A stretch of DNA of 64,000 nt from Asterella californica. Its lineage: Eukaryota; Streptophyta; Marchantiopsida; Marchantiales; Aytoniaceae. The stretch lies in contig JAYKYS010000008.1 in assembly GCA_036924285.1 (NCBI GenBank), forward strand, positions 10,176,501 through 10,240,500, given 5' to 3'. Below the pieces are notes generated by a model that did no database searches, had not been told where the DNA came from, and worked only from the letters and a program-made list of their open reading frames with translations. Positions within the stretch are counted from its first letter, which is position 1. The number at the start of each line of letters is the position of its first letter. Below are positions 1-11,630 of this stretch, in pieces. A program made the translations under genes and the position numbers.

Positions 1-520
1 GACACCAAGTTGGATGCAGCGTTGTGGACATTCAAAAATATAGAGAAGATAACAACGCGACAGACGTCGTTCTTCTTAGCTTACGGAATGCATCCCATTA
101 TGCCTATTGAGTTCGAAATCCTTACTTACAGGATCTGACACATGATAGACTATCTGCAGAAGATAGTCAGCTCATCAGACTGCAAAGTTTGATGACCACT
201 AGAAGAAAATCGCGAGGCATCTTTGGAGTTAACTAAGGACATACAAGAGAAGCGGAAAGAGATATATGATAAGAAGTTGAGGAAAGTGGATGTGAACAAC
301 GGGGACTTAGTCTTGCTATATGATAGTAGACATATTAAGTTTCCAGGGAAGTTACAGCTGCAATGGATGGGACCATACAAAGTCTCAGAATGTTACGGCA
401 ATGGTTCAGTCCAACTTGAAGTTGGAAGGAAATTTTTTTGCTACTCGAGTAAACGGAGGAAGAATCAAGCAATACTACTGCTGATGTGTTCGCGAGGTCG
501 CTTCACAATTGAGAGGGGGA
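1..520 (+). pseudogene. Gypsy element A: 3' end of pol (integrase C-terminal region)
   Basis: Starting at base 1 the + strand reads a typical end of a Ty3/gypsy integrase, including LDAALWTFK, FFLAYGMHPIMPIEFE and then, after stops near 137-195, the linker segment DGDLVLLYD-like NNGDLVLLYDSRHIKFPGK and QLQWMGPYKV. The same segments appear in gypsy B at 13,644-14,018 (minus strand), which shows they are true pol sequence. The frame is broken by a TGA at about 138, by stops near 190, and by a shift at the T-run near 434. After that shift the expected TRVNGG continues in another frame. The fragment is cut by the window edge, so RT and RNase H are outside. It is immediately followed by a polypurine tract and LTR A. 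It is a dead copy. Confidence 0.85.
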
Positions 521-523
521 GTA
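511..523 (+). promoter_or_regulatory. Polypurine tract of gypsy A
   Basis: The purine run GAGAGGGGGAGTA sits between the end of pol and the TGTG that opens LTR A at 524. The equivalent site in gypsy B (minus strand, 13,578-13,564) is GTGAGGGTGGGCGTA followed by TGTG. The matching layout in two families supports its role as plus-strand primer of reverse transcription. Confidence 0.7.
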
Positions 524-1114
524 TGTGAAGCCTTGGATTTCCAGTTTGTTAGAATATTTTTGTTTTTGTTCGATAAAACAGTAGATTAGTTAGTATAGAT
601 GATAGATAGGATAAGTTTAGTTGTAGTATAGAGATTCTTAGCCAAAGAATGATGTTGAGCAAGAATACAGAACCTATGAAGTGTATATCTTTGGAATAAT
701 AATCTAGCTGCATTCTTCAGACAAAGAGCTTTCCAGGGATACCTCATTTGCTGGGAACGGACGACGAATGACGAAATTAGGGCCCAGAGAAGAAGAACCA
801 AAACAGAAAAGAAATTCATGTAACTTCGCGGTCGAGGGACAAGAAGGACTTCGCACGTGAGGAGGCGAGAGGAAAAGCTATAAGAAGACTAAAAAAGAAT
901 TCAGTTTTACTATTTCCACTTGCGAGTTTACTGTAGCGCTCCGTAACGACCGATTTGAGAGAGGTGAAGTCTGTCTTCGGCGAAGAGAGCCTTCCTAGGG
1001 ATTAGTCGAAAGGAGAAGAGACTACCTTCGGCGAAGTTGATCTTCTTACATTCAGTGCTGAGTGAGAAAGTTTCGTAGTCTCAGCAGCGAAGGAACTTTG
1101 AATCTTCGGAGAAG

Positions 1115-2878
1115 ATGAGAGGGATGCAGACGTCGAAGAAGCCGAAGTTGAAGACTATAGCGACGAAGTGGGCGGACTTTAGTCCATATCGGGAACGACT
1201 GGAAGAAATGAGGATGACGTTCTTGATGGAGAACTGGGGGGTGATCTCTTCGGACCTAGTGCAAGAGATCCTCATCTGCAAGGGACACCTCTCCGAAGAT
1301 CTTTGGGGAAGACCGAACAACTAGAACGTGTCGCATTGAAGCTTTGCTTTAGAGATCGATGATGCGGGAAAACCCGATCTTCTATACGATAGCACTTACA
1401 AGCCATCTTCGGAGGAAGTGGAGAAGTACAACGAGATGTTCTCGACGATGTCGGTGGGGTCAAACGAATTTAAAGTTCACAGCTACATCGACTTGTTCAA
1501 GAGAGATGTAGCGATCGCGCTCAATACGATCTTCAAGCCACAGCGCACTTCGTATCTGACCAATTGGCAGATACATTTCATTGAACATGTCTTCGAAGAC
1601 AGGAAGGCGTAATGGGCGAAGATCTTCCACGACCACGTGCAGAAATTGTACACTACCTTCGACAATGGCGGATCGACATACTTCGCGGCCTTCGCATTGT
1701 TTTTTTTTATCGGAGAATGAAGTTACTATCTCCGGAACAAGAGGAGAAGTTCGAACAAAGAACGACTTCCGAAGATGAACTGTTGATGGAGACAACTCCT
1801 CGGAGGGAGGAAGTGACGAATCCAGTGACTTCGGCGGGACCTAGTACCCGGGCGAAGAGGAAGATAGATGAAAGAACACCGAGTGGCGTGACTTCGATGA
1901 GAAAGAAGAAAGCGAGAAGGACGACCATGACGACTTCGGATAAAGGGGTCGAAGGCGTACGATTTCCAGCAAAGTCTTCTTCTATGGAGATAATTGGAAC
2001 GACGGACTCGAGAGGAGACCAAGGAGAGTCGAGTGTGAGAAGGATATCTTCGCGTGTGGCAGAAGAAGAAGTGGAAGTCCCTCAAGCAGAACTTCGGACT
2101 TCGCCCAGACCAGGCGAAGCTACAACTTCGGGACCGAGTGACTCGAATTTTGGAAGAGAGTTGAAGATGTTCAAGTAGACTCTGAAATTCCTCAGTGGTA
2201 CAACGTTGCCGATCATGGCACAGTTGGACATGCAACGGTATGTCTACGAGAAGGAGACGAAAGAGTCGATATCGCTGAACGATCTTCTCAGTGCGGTACA
2301 CTTCGGACAACAAGGGTGGATTCAGGAGAAGGACGCTCTGACGAAGAAGCTGGAGGACACTTCGGACGAAGTCAGAACGTATACTTCGCAGCGAGATGCT
2401 TTGCTCGTGGCGCAGATGGAAGAACAAACAAGAGTTTTGCAAGAACTTCAGGACTGACAGACGAAGCTCAATCTTATGACTTCGTGCTTCCACGACTTGA
2501 AGTTAGAGAGAGATGCTATTTTGGAGCAGCTAGCGACTAAGGACGAGCAGTTGGCTACAAAGGATGAGGAGCTAACGAAGGCTCAGAAACGAAGGAGATA
2601 GCAGAAGTGAAGGCCGAAGAGCTTCGGACGAAGGTGGAAGAGGTTACGACTACCTACTTCGCCACCGAACTCAACTCAACAGAGAAAAAGTTACTCTAGC
2701 AGAATTGACGATAGCGTCAGATCCTTCGATGAAGAGTACATTAGTTAGGATAGCGGAGAGAATCATTAGAGATTTGAAGGAGCCTAGAGAAACGGTTAAG
2801 TTTTCATTATGGAATATAGGACAGACTTTACAGTTAGGTAGAGTAGAAACTTCGGTTCCACCAAGTGGGGGGACGTGA
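1115..2878 (+). pseudogene. LTR A internal ORF: globular domain plus charged linker plus coiled coil (degenerate)
   Basis: A chain of + strand reading frames runs from ATG 1,115 to TGA 2,878 (about 590 codons), broken by several stops and shifts (for example 1,321, 1,610, 2,176 and 2,455). The N-terminal part includes YLTNWQIHFIEHVFEDRK and, after a shift, WAKIFHDHVQKLY. It aligns with the ORF in the B-family solo LTR (YLGDQDVEFLESVWDDR, YIHNYVQTELAYLG). The middle is rich in K, R, S, T and E (RAKRKIDERTP, RKKKARR). The end is heptad-like and charged (KDALTKKLEDTSDEV, RDAILEQLATKDEQL) and closes with SLWNIGQTLQLGRVETSVPP. No enzyme motif is visible. The order of domains recalls the plant family called putative gypsy-type transposon protein, but this is a resemblance of layout only. 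Confidence 0.6.
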
Positions 2879-2943
2879 TCATACGGTCTAGATGTAGTCT
2901 TTTCTTTGTAAGAAATGAGGTCCGCCATCTTCGGGCGAGAGAC

Positions 2944-2950
2944 TATATAA
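2944..2950 (+). promoter_or_regulatory. TATA box of LTR A
   Basis: TATATAA lies 66 bp after the stop of the LTR ORF and about 95 bp before the AATAAA at 3,043. This is the usual order of the LTR promoter and the R region. It places the ORF upstream of the LTR start site, in U3. Confidence 0.55.
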
Positions 2951-3042
2951 GCGATTCGATTCTCAGTCATTTTACCTTTTCTATGTTTTCAGTTTTTTGT
3001 TAGTTAATTTTCGATTGTGCAAGATTGCGGAGTGAGAATGTA

Positions 3043-3048
3043 AATAAA
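3043..3048 (+). terminator. Poly(A) signal in LTR A
   Basis: AATAAA within GTAAATAAAGTG, downstream of the TATA box. It fits the 3' processing signal of the LTR. Confidence 0.45.
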
Positions 3049-3739
3049 GTGTGTGAAGACAATTATCTAGGAAGGACGTAGTTTGCTATCGCATGAGTAA
3101 ATCTGATTGATGCAGAACCTCCGAAGTTGACCTTCGGCGAAGAGAGTCTTCATACTATTTGAGTGAAAGACATTTCGAGGAATCTGAGAACATTAGTTAT
3201 TGTGAAGTGGAGAAGCATAAGTTAAATTGTAAGAAGGGTTTAGAATATGGTGGCTTCGTCTTAAGTCTGCCTTCTTCAAATAAGTGGGATTCTTAAGAGT
3301 GAAGATTTAGTTGGAAGAACACTTCTTAGGAAGAGTAGGGGCTTATTCTTTGAGCCTTGATGTGAAGTCTATATTTTTTTGTCTTTCAGAAGAACACTAG
3401 TAACATTTCAGCAGTATTTGCTATCTCATTTGTTCATACATCTATGTTCTCGGATCTTTTATTTGTGTTGTTGGAAGGGTCCCTGATCAAGAATTATTTC
3501 ATTATTGTTTGTATTCAATTTATCAGGTTGTGCTTGGGTTTGATTTCTTATCAGACTTAAACTCTCATCTGGATATTATTCCATTCCGTGAGAATAACAG
3601 AAAACTATATGAATTATCATTGTGATGTTGTAGTATTGTGTTTTGTGTAATTGTTAACTGGATCTTCGTGAGAACGATCCTTTATTTACTATTTCTGATA
3701 CTTTGTGTTTCTCTGGGTTGTTACAGTTCTACTTCGACG

Positions 3740-5612
3740 AGCCATCTATCTATTTTGCAGGTTCTGGAGGATCTCGAGGTAGGGGTCGTGACAAAGGTGC
3801 TGGATGTGGACGAGGTCGCGGACAGCAACAGCAATCGCAGCAGTAGCAGAACCAGCAACAGTCTGGTTCTTCTAACAACCAGAGACGAGCGCCTGGTTCC
3901 TACAACTACTGCAAGAAGCAAGGCCACAATGCGAATCAGTGCTACAAGAAGCAGAACGATCAAAGACAGCAATACAACCACAACCTCCAATAAGGTAACA
4001 TCAACCAACAAGGCTATGCAATCACTGAGCAAGTCTATTCGTAGCAGTTGCTGATTACTACGCATCAGAGTTATGCGGCTTTCGAGCCACACATTGACTG
4101 GGTGATCGACTCCAGCGTCACCAGTCACATGACTCCCCATCGGGAGTGGTTTAGTACACTCGAGCCTGTGAAAACTCCACATTATGGTGACAGGATATAA
4201 CACCAAGCACAAGATCCAGCACAAGGATAACATTCCACTTGACATTCCTGCTTCAACGTTTACTGGTATACGGAATGTTTTACATGTACCCACGTTGACT
4301 AGAAACATGCTATCTGTAGGACAGTTGATAAAGCAAGATCTACAAGTGCGCTTCAATAAAGATGAATGATTTATTGAAGATTCGAATGGCACTGTCCTAG
4401 CTCGAGGTAACCAGAGTTGTAGACTGTTTAAACTAGATACATCTGCGCCTAAGTTACGGGCTACCATGTATGGACAGAGTGATCCAATAGTGTCTGACAT
4501 TGACATCTGACACAAGCAAATTGGGCACATGAACTTTCAGAGGCTGAAAAACCTTCCGAGTTCTGACCTGATTACATGTCTGCCCAGATTCGAATCCAGT
4601 GAGCCCATTGAAATCTGTGCAGCATGTCAATTCAGCAAGCAAGCTAGACAACCCTTTAAGGGATCAGGTAGTAGAGCGAACAAGCTTCTGGAGCTTGTTC
4701 ACACTGATGTATGGACTGCTTCTCAGCCAAGTATGACCGATTTTCAGTACTTCGTGTCGTTCATTGATGATCATTCGCGTTATACTTGGGTCTATTTGTT
4801 GAGAAACAAGTCCTCTGTCGAAGTACTGTCAACATTCCAGACTTTTTGCAAGTTGGTGGAGAAACAGTCTGAAGCATCTATCCTCTGTTTGAGATCTGAT
4901 GGAGGAGGCGAGTTCCTTTTTGGAGAGTTCGATGTCTATCTGCGTGAGCATGACATTCGACGTCAAAGACCTGCAGTTACAGTCCGCAGCAGAACGGTTG
5001 CGGAGCGCAAGAATCAGCACATAGTAGAAGCTGCTCGTGTGATGTTGAACGAGAAGATCATACCTAGACCTTACTGGGCAGAAGCTGTTTCATGTGCAAT
5101 GTATCTGATGAACCGGACGTCTATAGCGGCAGTCCACAACAAGACACCGATGGAGGTCTTCACAGACAGTAAGCTTGATTACTATTTCCTTAAAGTTTTC
5201 GGATGTATCTGTTAAGTGCACATACCTGATGAAAGACATAAGAAACTAGATCCGAAAGCAGATAGATGTATCTTCCTTGGCTATGCTTCTGATACGAAAG
5301 GATATAGATGTCACAATCCTTCGTCCAAGCAGTTCTATATCAGTAGAGATGTTGTTTTTGATGAGCTATAGTCTTGGTTTGCACCTGCACTTGTCGTAGC
5401 CATCCTTGTACCTACTGTAGAACCAAGGGGTCAGTCCATTGTAGTACCTCGGAGTAGTATGTTGAGTGGAGGATCTGGAGAAGTCACTGATTCTATATCA
5501 GAATCAATTGCACATAGAACTGTTGTTAACGCTGGAGTCCACGTAACACAGCCTAGTGGAACTAGTGTAGTCTCTACACAGGCACGTGTGTCGCGATCCT
5601 CAGTCAAGGAAG
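3740..5612 (+). pseudogene. Ty1/copia retrotransposon fragment: gag end, protease, GAG-pre-integrase, integrase
   Basis: Reading frames on the + strand show the copia order. There is a Gly/Arg-rich gag tail with a zinc knuckle YCKKQGHNANQC (3,925-3,960), whose first Cys is replaced by Tyr. The protease site is WVIDSSVTSHMT (4,100-4,135), with the usual Gly-Ala altered. The pre-integrase HKQIGHMNFQRLK and the two Cys of CAACQ (4,510-4,630) follow. The integrase core has HTDVW, LRSDGGGEF and VAERKN (4,700-5,010), so the three acidic residues are kept, but the usual PQQNG is changed. LGYASDTKGYRCHNP (5,277-5,320) marks the integrase C-terminus. Stops occur at 4,196, 4,367, 4,508 and 5,213. RT and RNase H are absent, because the sequence switches to a gypsy gag near 5,613. 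Confidence 0.88.
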
Positions 5613-6483
5613 TCAAGGAGCCTTGTATGCGGGGCTCATCAAGATGATGAAGACCATGCAGGAAGGTATGGTCTCCAAGAATAAACGTATCGCTGAGCTT
5701 GAGATAGACCAAGGGAGGTTCTCGTCTACCAGAAAGCTCTGTAAGACGAATTTGCCGACCCCATTTTCAGGTATAGGACGGGCTCGCAAAGTTAAAGATT
5801 TCTTAACTGAGTTGGACTTATACTTTAAGGCGCAACAGACTCAAGAGTCAGACAAGATGAGAGCGGCGATTACGTTCCTGAAGGATCATGCGCTTCTCTG
5901 GTGGACTGCATACAGGGATGAACATGCCTTGACCGTCTCGATGCTTGGTTGGAAAAAGTTCAAAAGTGTTGCTCGCAAGACGATTCACTCCGGAGTATCA
6001 AAGGATTCGGGATGGTGTCGAGCTAGTTAGGTTGAAGCAGACGAGGACCTTAAGTGCTTATGTGCGCGAGTTCAGTGCCAAGCTGGATTCGTTCTCCAAG
6101 TGGACTAATGTATATTTATTGGAGGACTCAAGTCTAGCTCGGAGAAGGCTCTCTTTTGGATGCCGGAGCTACCTACGACAAGTGCTGAACTTTTGAAGCT
6201 AGCGGAGCGAATTGAGGACGATGAAGTCCAGCAACAGAAATCTTTTGAACCACGCAGTACGGACAAGTCCCAGAAGAAGAACAAAGGCTTCAAGCGATAG
6301 TGGGATGAGGATGAGAAGGATCGGAAGGATTCTTCTATCTCGGTAGCAAAGGGGCAACAAACATGAGCAAAACCTAAGGGGCAAACACCTCAGAAAGGCA
6401 ATGGTGCTAAGTTTACTTGCTACAATTGTGGCGAGGCGGATCATATTGCTAAGGGTGCACGAAACCTAAGATTAGTAACTGTA
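5613..6483 (+). pseudogene. Gypsy element D: gag fragment truncated by insertion of element B
   Basis: The + strand encodes a coiled-coil start (MMKTMQEGMVSKNKRIAELE), then a retrotransposon gag domain (PTPFSGIGRARKVKDFLTEL, HALLWWTAYRDE, then in another frame FTPEYQRIRDG and YVREFSAKLDSF). A basic linker and a CCHC zinc knuckle (CYNCGEADHIAK, 6,419-6,454) follow. The last Cys of the knuckle is recovered as CTKPKISN if the frame shifts by one base at about 6,453. Other shifts occur near 5,990 and 6,140 and stops near 6,300 and 6,364. The gag stops abruptly at 6,483, where the giant LTR of element B begins, so the pol of this element is elsewhere or lost. Confidence 0.85.
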
Positions 6484-7997
6484 TGTAGTGACATAGGATT
6501 ACTCCTTTTGTCCATTTAGTATACAAGATATCGTTCCCACAGAGGATTTGCACAAGTAACGCTGCTCTAAGTTCTAAGATCTGCTCAAACACACAAACAC
6601 ACGGGTTTTGCCTAGGAATCCCGTCTTCTCACAAAACCACGCGTCTTCCAAGTACGCCAAAATATACTCTAGATCTAAATAAACAACTACTAACTAAAAT
6701 ATCACACAACTATTCACAGAGGATCTCGGGAAGACGATCTTCCTGCTTCCAGGTCACTTCTTCCGGTCTTCTCAGTACCGTCTTCCCGAAGCGATTCTCG
6801 TCTTCTGGGGGTTCAGCTCGTCTTCTCACACCTCCAGAAGATTATCCTGCTCCACAGAAGTCGACTAGCAACGGTCGTTACACCTTACTCTTCCACTCAC
6901 ATTACAACGGGTTAGATCAATCACAGGGTGTATGCCCCCTGTAGCCTTCCCAGGCTTCTGTCTATGGAAATAGTCTTCCTGCAGCACTACAACGACATTC
7001 ACCTTCACGGAAGCTCGATAGAAGTCTCGGAAACTCACTAGAAGAAGGTAAGAAGATGGGGAAGATGAGAGAAGATGGGGAAGATGAGAAAATCCAAACA
7101 AGAGAAAAACAAGATGAAAAGAGGAAATTAAGATTCCGACAGGCTTCTAGTCCGGATCCTGACTAACAAGCCATCCCTGCTTGTAATAGTTTGGGGAGGA
7201 AGATAGCAAACGTGAATATAGTGGCACCGTCTTCTACTCGAGGATTTCGTCTTCTGTTGCGGGAGAAGGCTTCTTTCTTCTTCTCTTCGCTGCTACGGCT
7301 ACTCTGTCTTCTAGGATCCCTTACCCATAAGACTGTCCGTACGTATATCCCAAGTGCTCTACTGAACGAGTCAAGCTACACTTCCACAACTGCTGACAGT
7401 CACTGCCACTCAAGAAGAACACTTCCCATGTACAGTTGGGAGCGAATTCAAGGAACCCACCATCCAGAAGACACGGATTAAGCTTCTGCACTCAAATCAA
7501 CAATCTATTCCCCGAGAAGAAGTCACATTAGCATTGGGAAGCTCACTCCCTCTACTTCCTGCGTCTATTCCTCGACACACCAGTCTAGTCAACAGGACTG
7601 CACGAGGATCCCGTTCCCTGCTCCTAAACTGTCCACTACCTCTATCTACATCTTCGAACCACTTGCTGGTACGAGCATGCAGACCCCTCCTATGTATTCC
7701 AAGACTATTTGTATGTTTCCAACGACGGGTGTAGTGTGCCAAGAACTATCTGTCATGTGTCTCTAATGTGTCTAGTCTGCCTGCACCATAAAATCGATAT
7801 GGTGTGCAGCAGCTAGCTCCATTCCTACGCTGCAATCCTACTTATGTCGCTGCCGTGAGAATCAGAGGAGGCGACCACCAAGGAGAGAGGGGCGCTGATA
7901 GGAGGTTGCCACCCCACATGCAAGCGGTTCCCCTTCCTAATTAGCGATCCACTTTGTTGCCTACGCTACCTATGCTGCCACATGGTGTACTAACTAA

Positions 7998-8004
7998 TTT
8001 TATA
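7998..8004 (-). promoter_or_regulatory. TATA box of LTR B1
   Basis: Minus-strand TATAAAA within CCATATAAAATTAG lies about 70 bp after the end of the LTR ORF (8,076). This is the same spacing as in LTR A. In the solo LTR (about 20,510-20,523) the same place reads CCATGTAAAAATAG, so that copy has lost a base of the TATA box. Confidence 0.5.
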
Positions 8005-8075
8005 TGGAAAACTGCCACCCTTAAGATAGCATGTTTGTTCCTACTAAACTGGGAGTGTGTCACTTCGATTACTAT

Positions 8076-9340
8076 CTACTCTGATTGCTCCGTGGCAATC
8101 TCTACCTGATCTACTCCTATCTGAGCTCCTAACGCGGCTTCTGATAAGCTAGAAAGCCCTGCAGTTACCTCGGGTGTCACTGAGGTGGCTTCCTCCTCAT
8201 CGCTCTTCGCTGGCCCTGCTGTCGCTGCGGCTGCGTCTTCCTCGGCTTCGGCTTCTGCTTCGGAAGACGGAAGCGTCTTCTGGGAAGCAGAGTCGAGTGG
8301 TGCGTCTTCGGTCTTCTGAGGCACGGGTGCGGTACTAGGGACCATGGCGACCTCATAGAGGTCCGGGGAAGTCGCTTCCTCCACGCGGAATACCTGGGAA
8401 GACGGCTCGTCTTCCTATCTTCCGAGGAGTCTTCCGGAGTCTTCTCGGCTTCCAACGCTGTCAGTACCAAGTGCGCAGCGAGGTCGAACTCCTCCTTCTC
8501 CATTCCGGATCCAGTAGATGGTGCTGGAGCTTGAGAAGATGCAGTTGCAGGTATCGGAAGCGAGGGAAGACCATAAAGTGTCTTCACTCCCTCTATCTGC
8601 CGATCCAAGTACCTGAACATGCTCTCCTGGCATTCCACCAACATTGCCTTGGACTCGCTGTCCCATCCTCTAGCTAAGGTAAGTAACTTCCTACCTGCGG
8701 TGAAGTTAAACTTCTTCCGAAGCGCTTCCACCGACTGTGCTAGCATCTCCTGTGCACGAGCCTCCGCTGCTTCCCGCTGCATCTTCTCAACTGCAACTCG
8801 CGCTTCTGCGGCTTCTCGCTGCGTCTTTCAGGTGGTCTTCTTCTCTGCGAGGACGGTGATCTTCTCCCGCACTCGGAGGACCTCCTGATCGCGCTGCTGT
8901 ACACGCGCTTGCATCTCCTAGTTGCTCTTCCGAAGTTGCACCAGCTCCTTGGCAGAAGCGGCTGCTTCCGCCTTGTATCTGGCTGCGAGCTTCTCCGTGG
9001 TGCAGAGACTAGCTTCCAGCGACTCCGTCTTCTTCTGGTCTTCTTCCTGTCGCAGCAAGATGCACAGACCGAATCCAGGTTGCAAGGGCCTCTCCTGTGC
9101 CGTCGCTCTCTTCTCCAGCAACTCCATAGCTGGCTGGATCTCCTTGTGGAAGAAGGCGCTGAACTCTTCTAGTCTTCTTCCTGCGGAAGACAAGTTCATC
9201 TCCACTACTCGCTCTGAGGTGTCGACCTCGTCTTCCAGAGGCAAGGAGTCTGGCCTGTGGAAAGCCTCGATCCTCGGAGTCTGGCCTGTGGAAAGCCTCG
9301 ATCCTCGGAGTCTGGCCTGTGAAAAGCCCTGCGTCACCAA
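8076..9340 (-). pseudogene. LTR B1 ORF, first copy: coiled-coil region and tail
   Basis: Minus-strand frames read the coiled-coil half of the LTR ORF. Segments such as LEDEVDTSERVVEMNLSSAG, LLEKRATAQERPLQPGFG and TTEKLAARYKAEAAASAKE (9,230-8,930) are followed by ALRKKFNFTAGRKLLTLARG and FRYLDRQIEGVKTLYGLPSL (8,720-8,560). An acidic Ala/Glu-rich tail ending VEIATEQSE comes last, with the stop at 8,076. The frame changes at about 8,900 and again near 8,400. The same protein is found at 22,148-20,580. The upstream globular half is missing from this copy. The heptad pattern suggests a self-associating protein. No catalytic motif is seen. Confidence 0.55.
9245..9330. repeat. 31-bp tandem repeat, about 2.7 copies
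   Basis: GGAGTCTGGCCTGTGGAAAG recurs with starts at 9,245, 9,276 and 9,307. The unit lies inside the LTR ORF at the point where the copy loses similarity to the solo LTR, so it probably arose with that rearrangement. Confidence 0.8.
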
Positions 9341-10904
9341 TCTTCAGTCCAGGAAGATGGTCTTCCTCGAGCTACTCCTGCCTTCACAGGTACACGGTTG
9401 CGAGGTGGTAATGCTGCCCACACCTCCTCCAGAAGTCCCTGGTCTGCGAGGTTCCAGTCCCATAGGAAGAAATCGAGACCCAACTCGTCCAACTCCGTTG
9501 CTGGTAACACCAACCCTCGAGGATGCATCGTCATACTGGAAGATCTGTTGCACTAAGCCACAAGCACCTGCTATGAGCTGAAGGCTCAGTCCTTCCCAAG
9601 TGCCCACAGTCTAGCTTCTACTTCTCAGAAGACGAAACTAGTCTTCCAGAAGACAGCTACTCCGTCTTCCGGGATTCTAACAGTACTTCCCAGATAGCTC
9701 TCGTCTTCCGAGCTATATCTAAACAACCCTATCTAAGCAAGGCCTCGCATGGATTACCAAGAAGACAACCCACCTTGCATTACACCCTACTTCCTACTAG
9801 AAGATACAAGATTCGCGAAGAGTGCATAACAGGTTCTGAAGATGGTTGCGGGCTCCTGCGGTGACAGTGACCTCTGAGAAGACACTCGGGACAGTTTCCG
9901 ATTCAATGTCTTTCTCGGAAGACCTCCCGAAGTCAGGCTTCCCTTCACTGATCTCACCTGTCTTCGTCTTCCTACGTGCAATCTATCCTCACAACAGACT
10001 CAAGACAATTGCACTCTGTTCTTCTGACTTCTCACCTCTCATACGCACTCAGAAGAAGCTTGCTGCTCGGTGGGAAGACATGACCCTCGACCATTCTCTC
10101 CAGATTCTGCCAGCAAGTCTTCTCACGATTCTCTCCTAAGTTTGGGAAGAAGAAGGAATGACTGCTATGGGTCGGACAGAAGAGATCCGAAATGGACCCT
10201 CGCGTCTTCTCGCTCATTTTGTCAGCCTTTCAATCTTCTAGGCTCTCTAGGAAGATGTGGAGTTGAGAAGCTTGGAAGACCGGGAAGCACAAGCCTAGTT
10301 CCCGACTTCCAACTTCTCGAAATAACAAAAGAACTCACCACACCACTCAGGATTCGTACCAAGCCTCTCTTAACACAAAAGCAACACAAATCCACTCTTG
10401 ATACGAATTGGTTACAGTCGACTTCCGAAGACAGTCTTCCGAAGATGTTCCAATCTTCCGAAGCGTCTTCTGTTCCAAGTTTCGGGAGGAGAGGAGTAAT
10501 CGGGTAGGGAAATCGATAGCTGGGATTGTCAATTTGAGGACGATGGGTAGGGAAGCTCGAATTGAACTTAGGAAGAATCAAGAAGATGTCTGACAGAAAT
10601 TGGACAGCGCTTCCGCACCCAATGTCACTAGAGGAAAAAATGAGGATGGGGGTAATCGATCAGGCTGCCTGCAAACAACCGGGGAAGCGCGGGGGATACC
10701 AAACAAAGGCGAGAAGAAGTGGGAAGGGGAAAGAACGTGGGAAGAACCTCTACAGTCTTCTTCTGCTTCCCGAGTTGCCTTCGACCTTCTGCGCGCTTCT
10801 GGCTCTGGTCCCAGCTCCAATGCGACCCCACTGAGCTCGGAATACTTGACAAGACAGCTCTTCTTCCTGTCTTCTAGAAGACATCTTGTCTTCTGGGGCT
10901 TCTT

Positions 10905-11630
10905 CCAGAGTCTTCTCAGCTTCCAACGCTGTCACTACCAAGTGGACAACGAGGTCGAACTCCTCCTTCTCCAATTCAGATCTAGTCGATGGTGCTGGAG
11001 CTTGAGAAGATGCAGTTGCAGGTGACAGAATCAAGAGAAGACCATAGAGTGTCTTCACTCCCTCTATCTGCCGATCCAAATACCTGAACATGCTCTCCTT
11101 GCACTCTACCAACATCGCTCTGGACTCATCGTCCCACTCTCTAGCCAAGGTAAGCAACTTCCTACCCGCGGTGAAGTTGAACTTCTTTCGAAGCGCTTCC
11201 ACCGACTGTGCTAACATCTCCTGCGCACGAGCTTCCGCTGCTTCCCGCTGCGTCATCTCGGCTGCAATCTGCGCAACCCGGCACATACCACCTACTCGAG
11301 ATCATGGGTAAGATCTTCTTCTCGAGCCAACAACCTCGGTTCTCAGATTCTGACCTGTGAAAGGCCCTGTGCCACCAATCTTCGATCTAGGAAGATGGTC
11401 TTCCTCGAGCTACTCCTGCCTTCGCAGGTACACGGTTGCGAGGGGGTAAGGCTGCCCAAACCTCCTCCAGAAGACCCTAGTCGGCAAGGTTCCAATCCCA
11501 CAGGAAGAAGTCGAGAACTCCTTGATGAAGGATTTGGTCTCGGCCAACTCTGCTGCTGGTAACACCAACCCTCGAGGATGCATCGACATACTTGAAAATC
11601 TGTTGCCCACACGTACTTACTGTGAGTCGA
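10905..11630 (-). pseudogene. LTR B1 ORF, second copy (fragments of globular and coiled-coil parts)
   Basis: Minus-strand frames repeat the LTR ORF inside the second duplication unit. One segment corresponds to the region around MHPRGLVLPA at about 11,585-11,530. Another carries KKFNFTAGRKLLTLAREWDD and FRYLDRQIEGVKTLYGL (11,200-11,020), ending in ASSQAPAPSTRSELEKEEFD. The linker and most of the central coiled coil present at 8,930-9,340 are deleted here, so this copy cannot encode the full protein. It has the same sense as the LTR. Confidence 0.5.

Larger units (their letters stand above)
524..3420 (+). mobile_element. LTR A (3' LTR of gypsy A), unusually long, with an internal ORF
   Basis: The LTR starts at TGTGAAGCC directly after the polypurine tract. 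Most of it is U3, occupied by a degenerate ORF in sense orientation (1,115-2,878). A TATA box (2,944-2,950) and a poly(A) signal (3,043-3,048) follow, as expected for the U3/R boundary. I cannot fix the 3' terminus. It must lie before the copia sequence that begins near 3.7 kb, and 3,420 is an estimate. The short motif CTTCGGCGAAG and variants of ACTTCGGA recur through it. No second LTR is in the window, so length and target duplication cannot be checked here. Confidence 0.6.
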
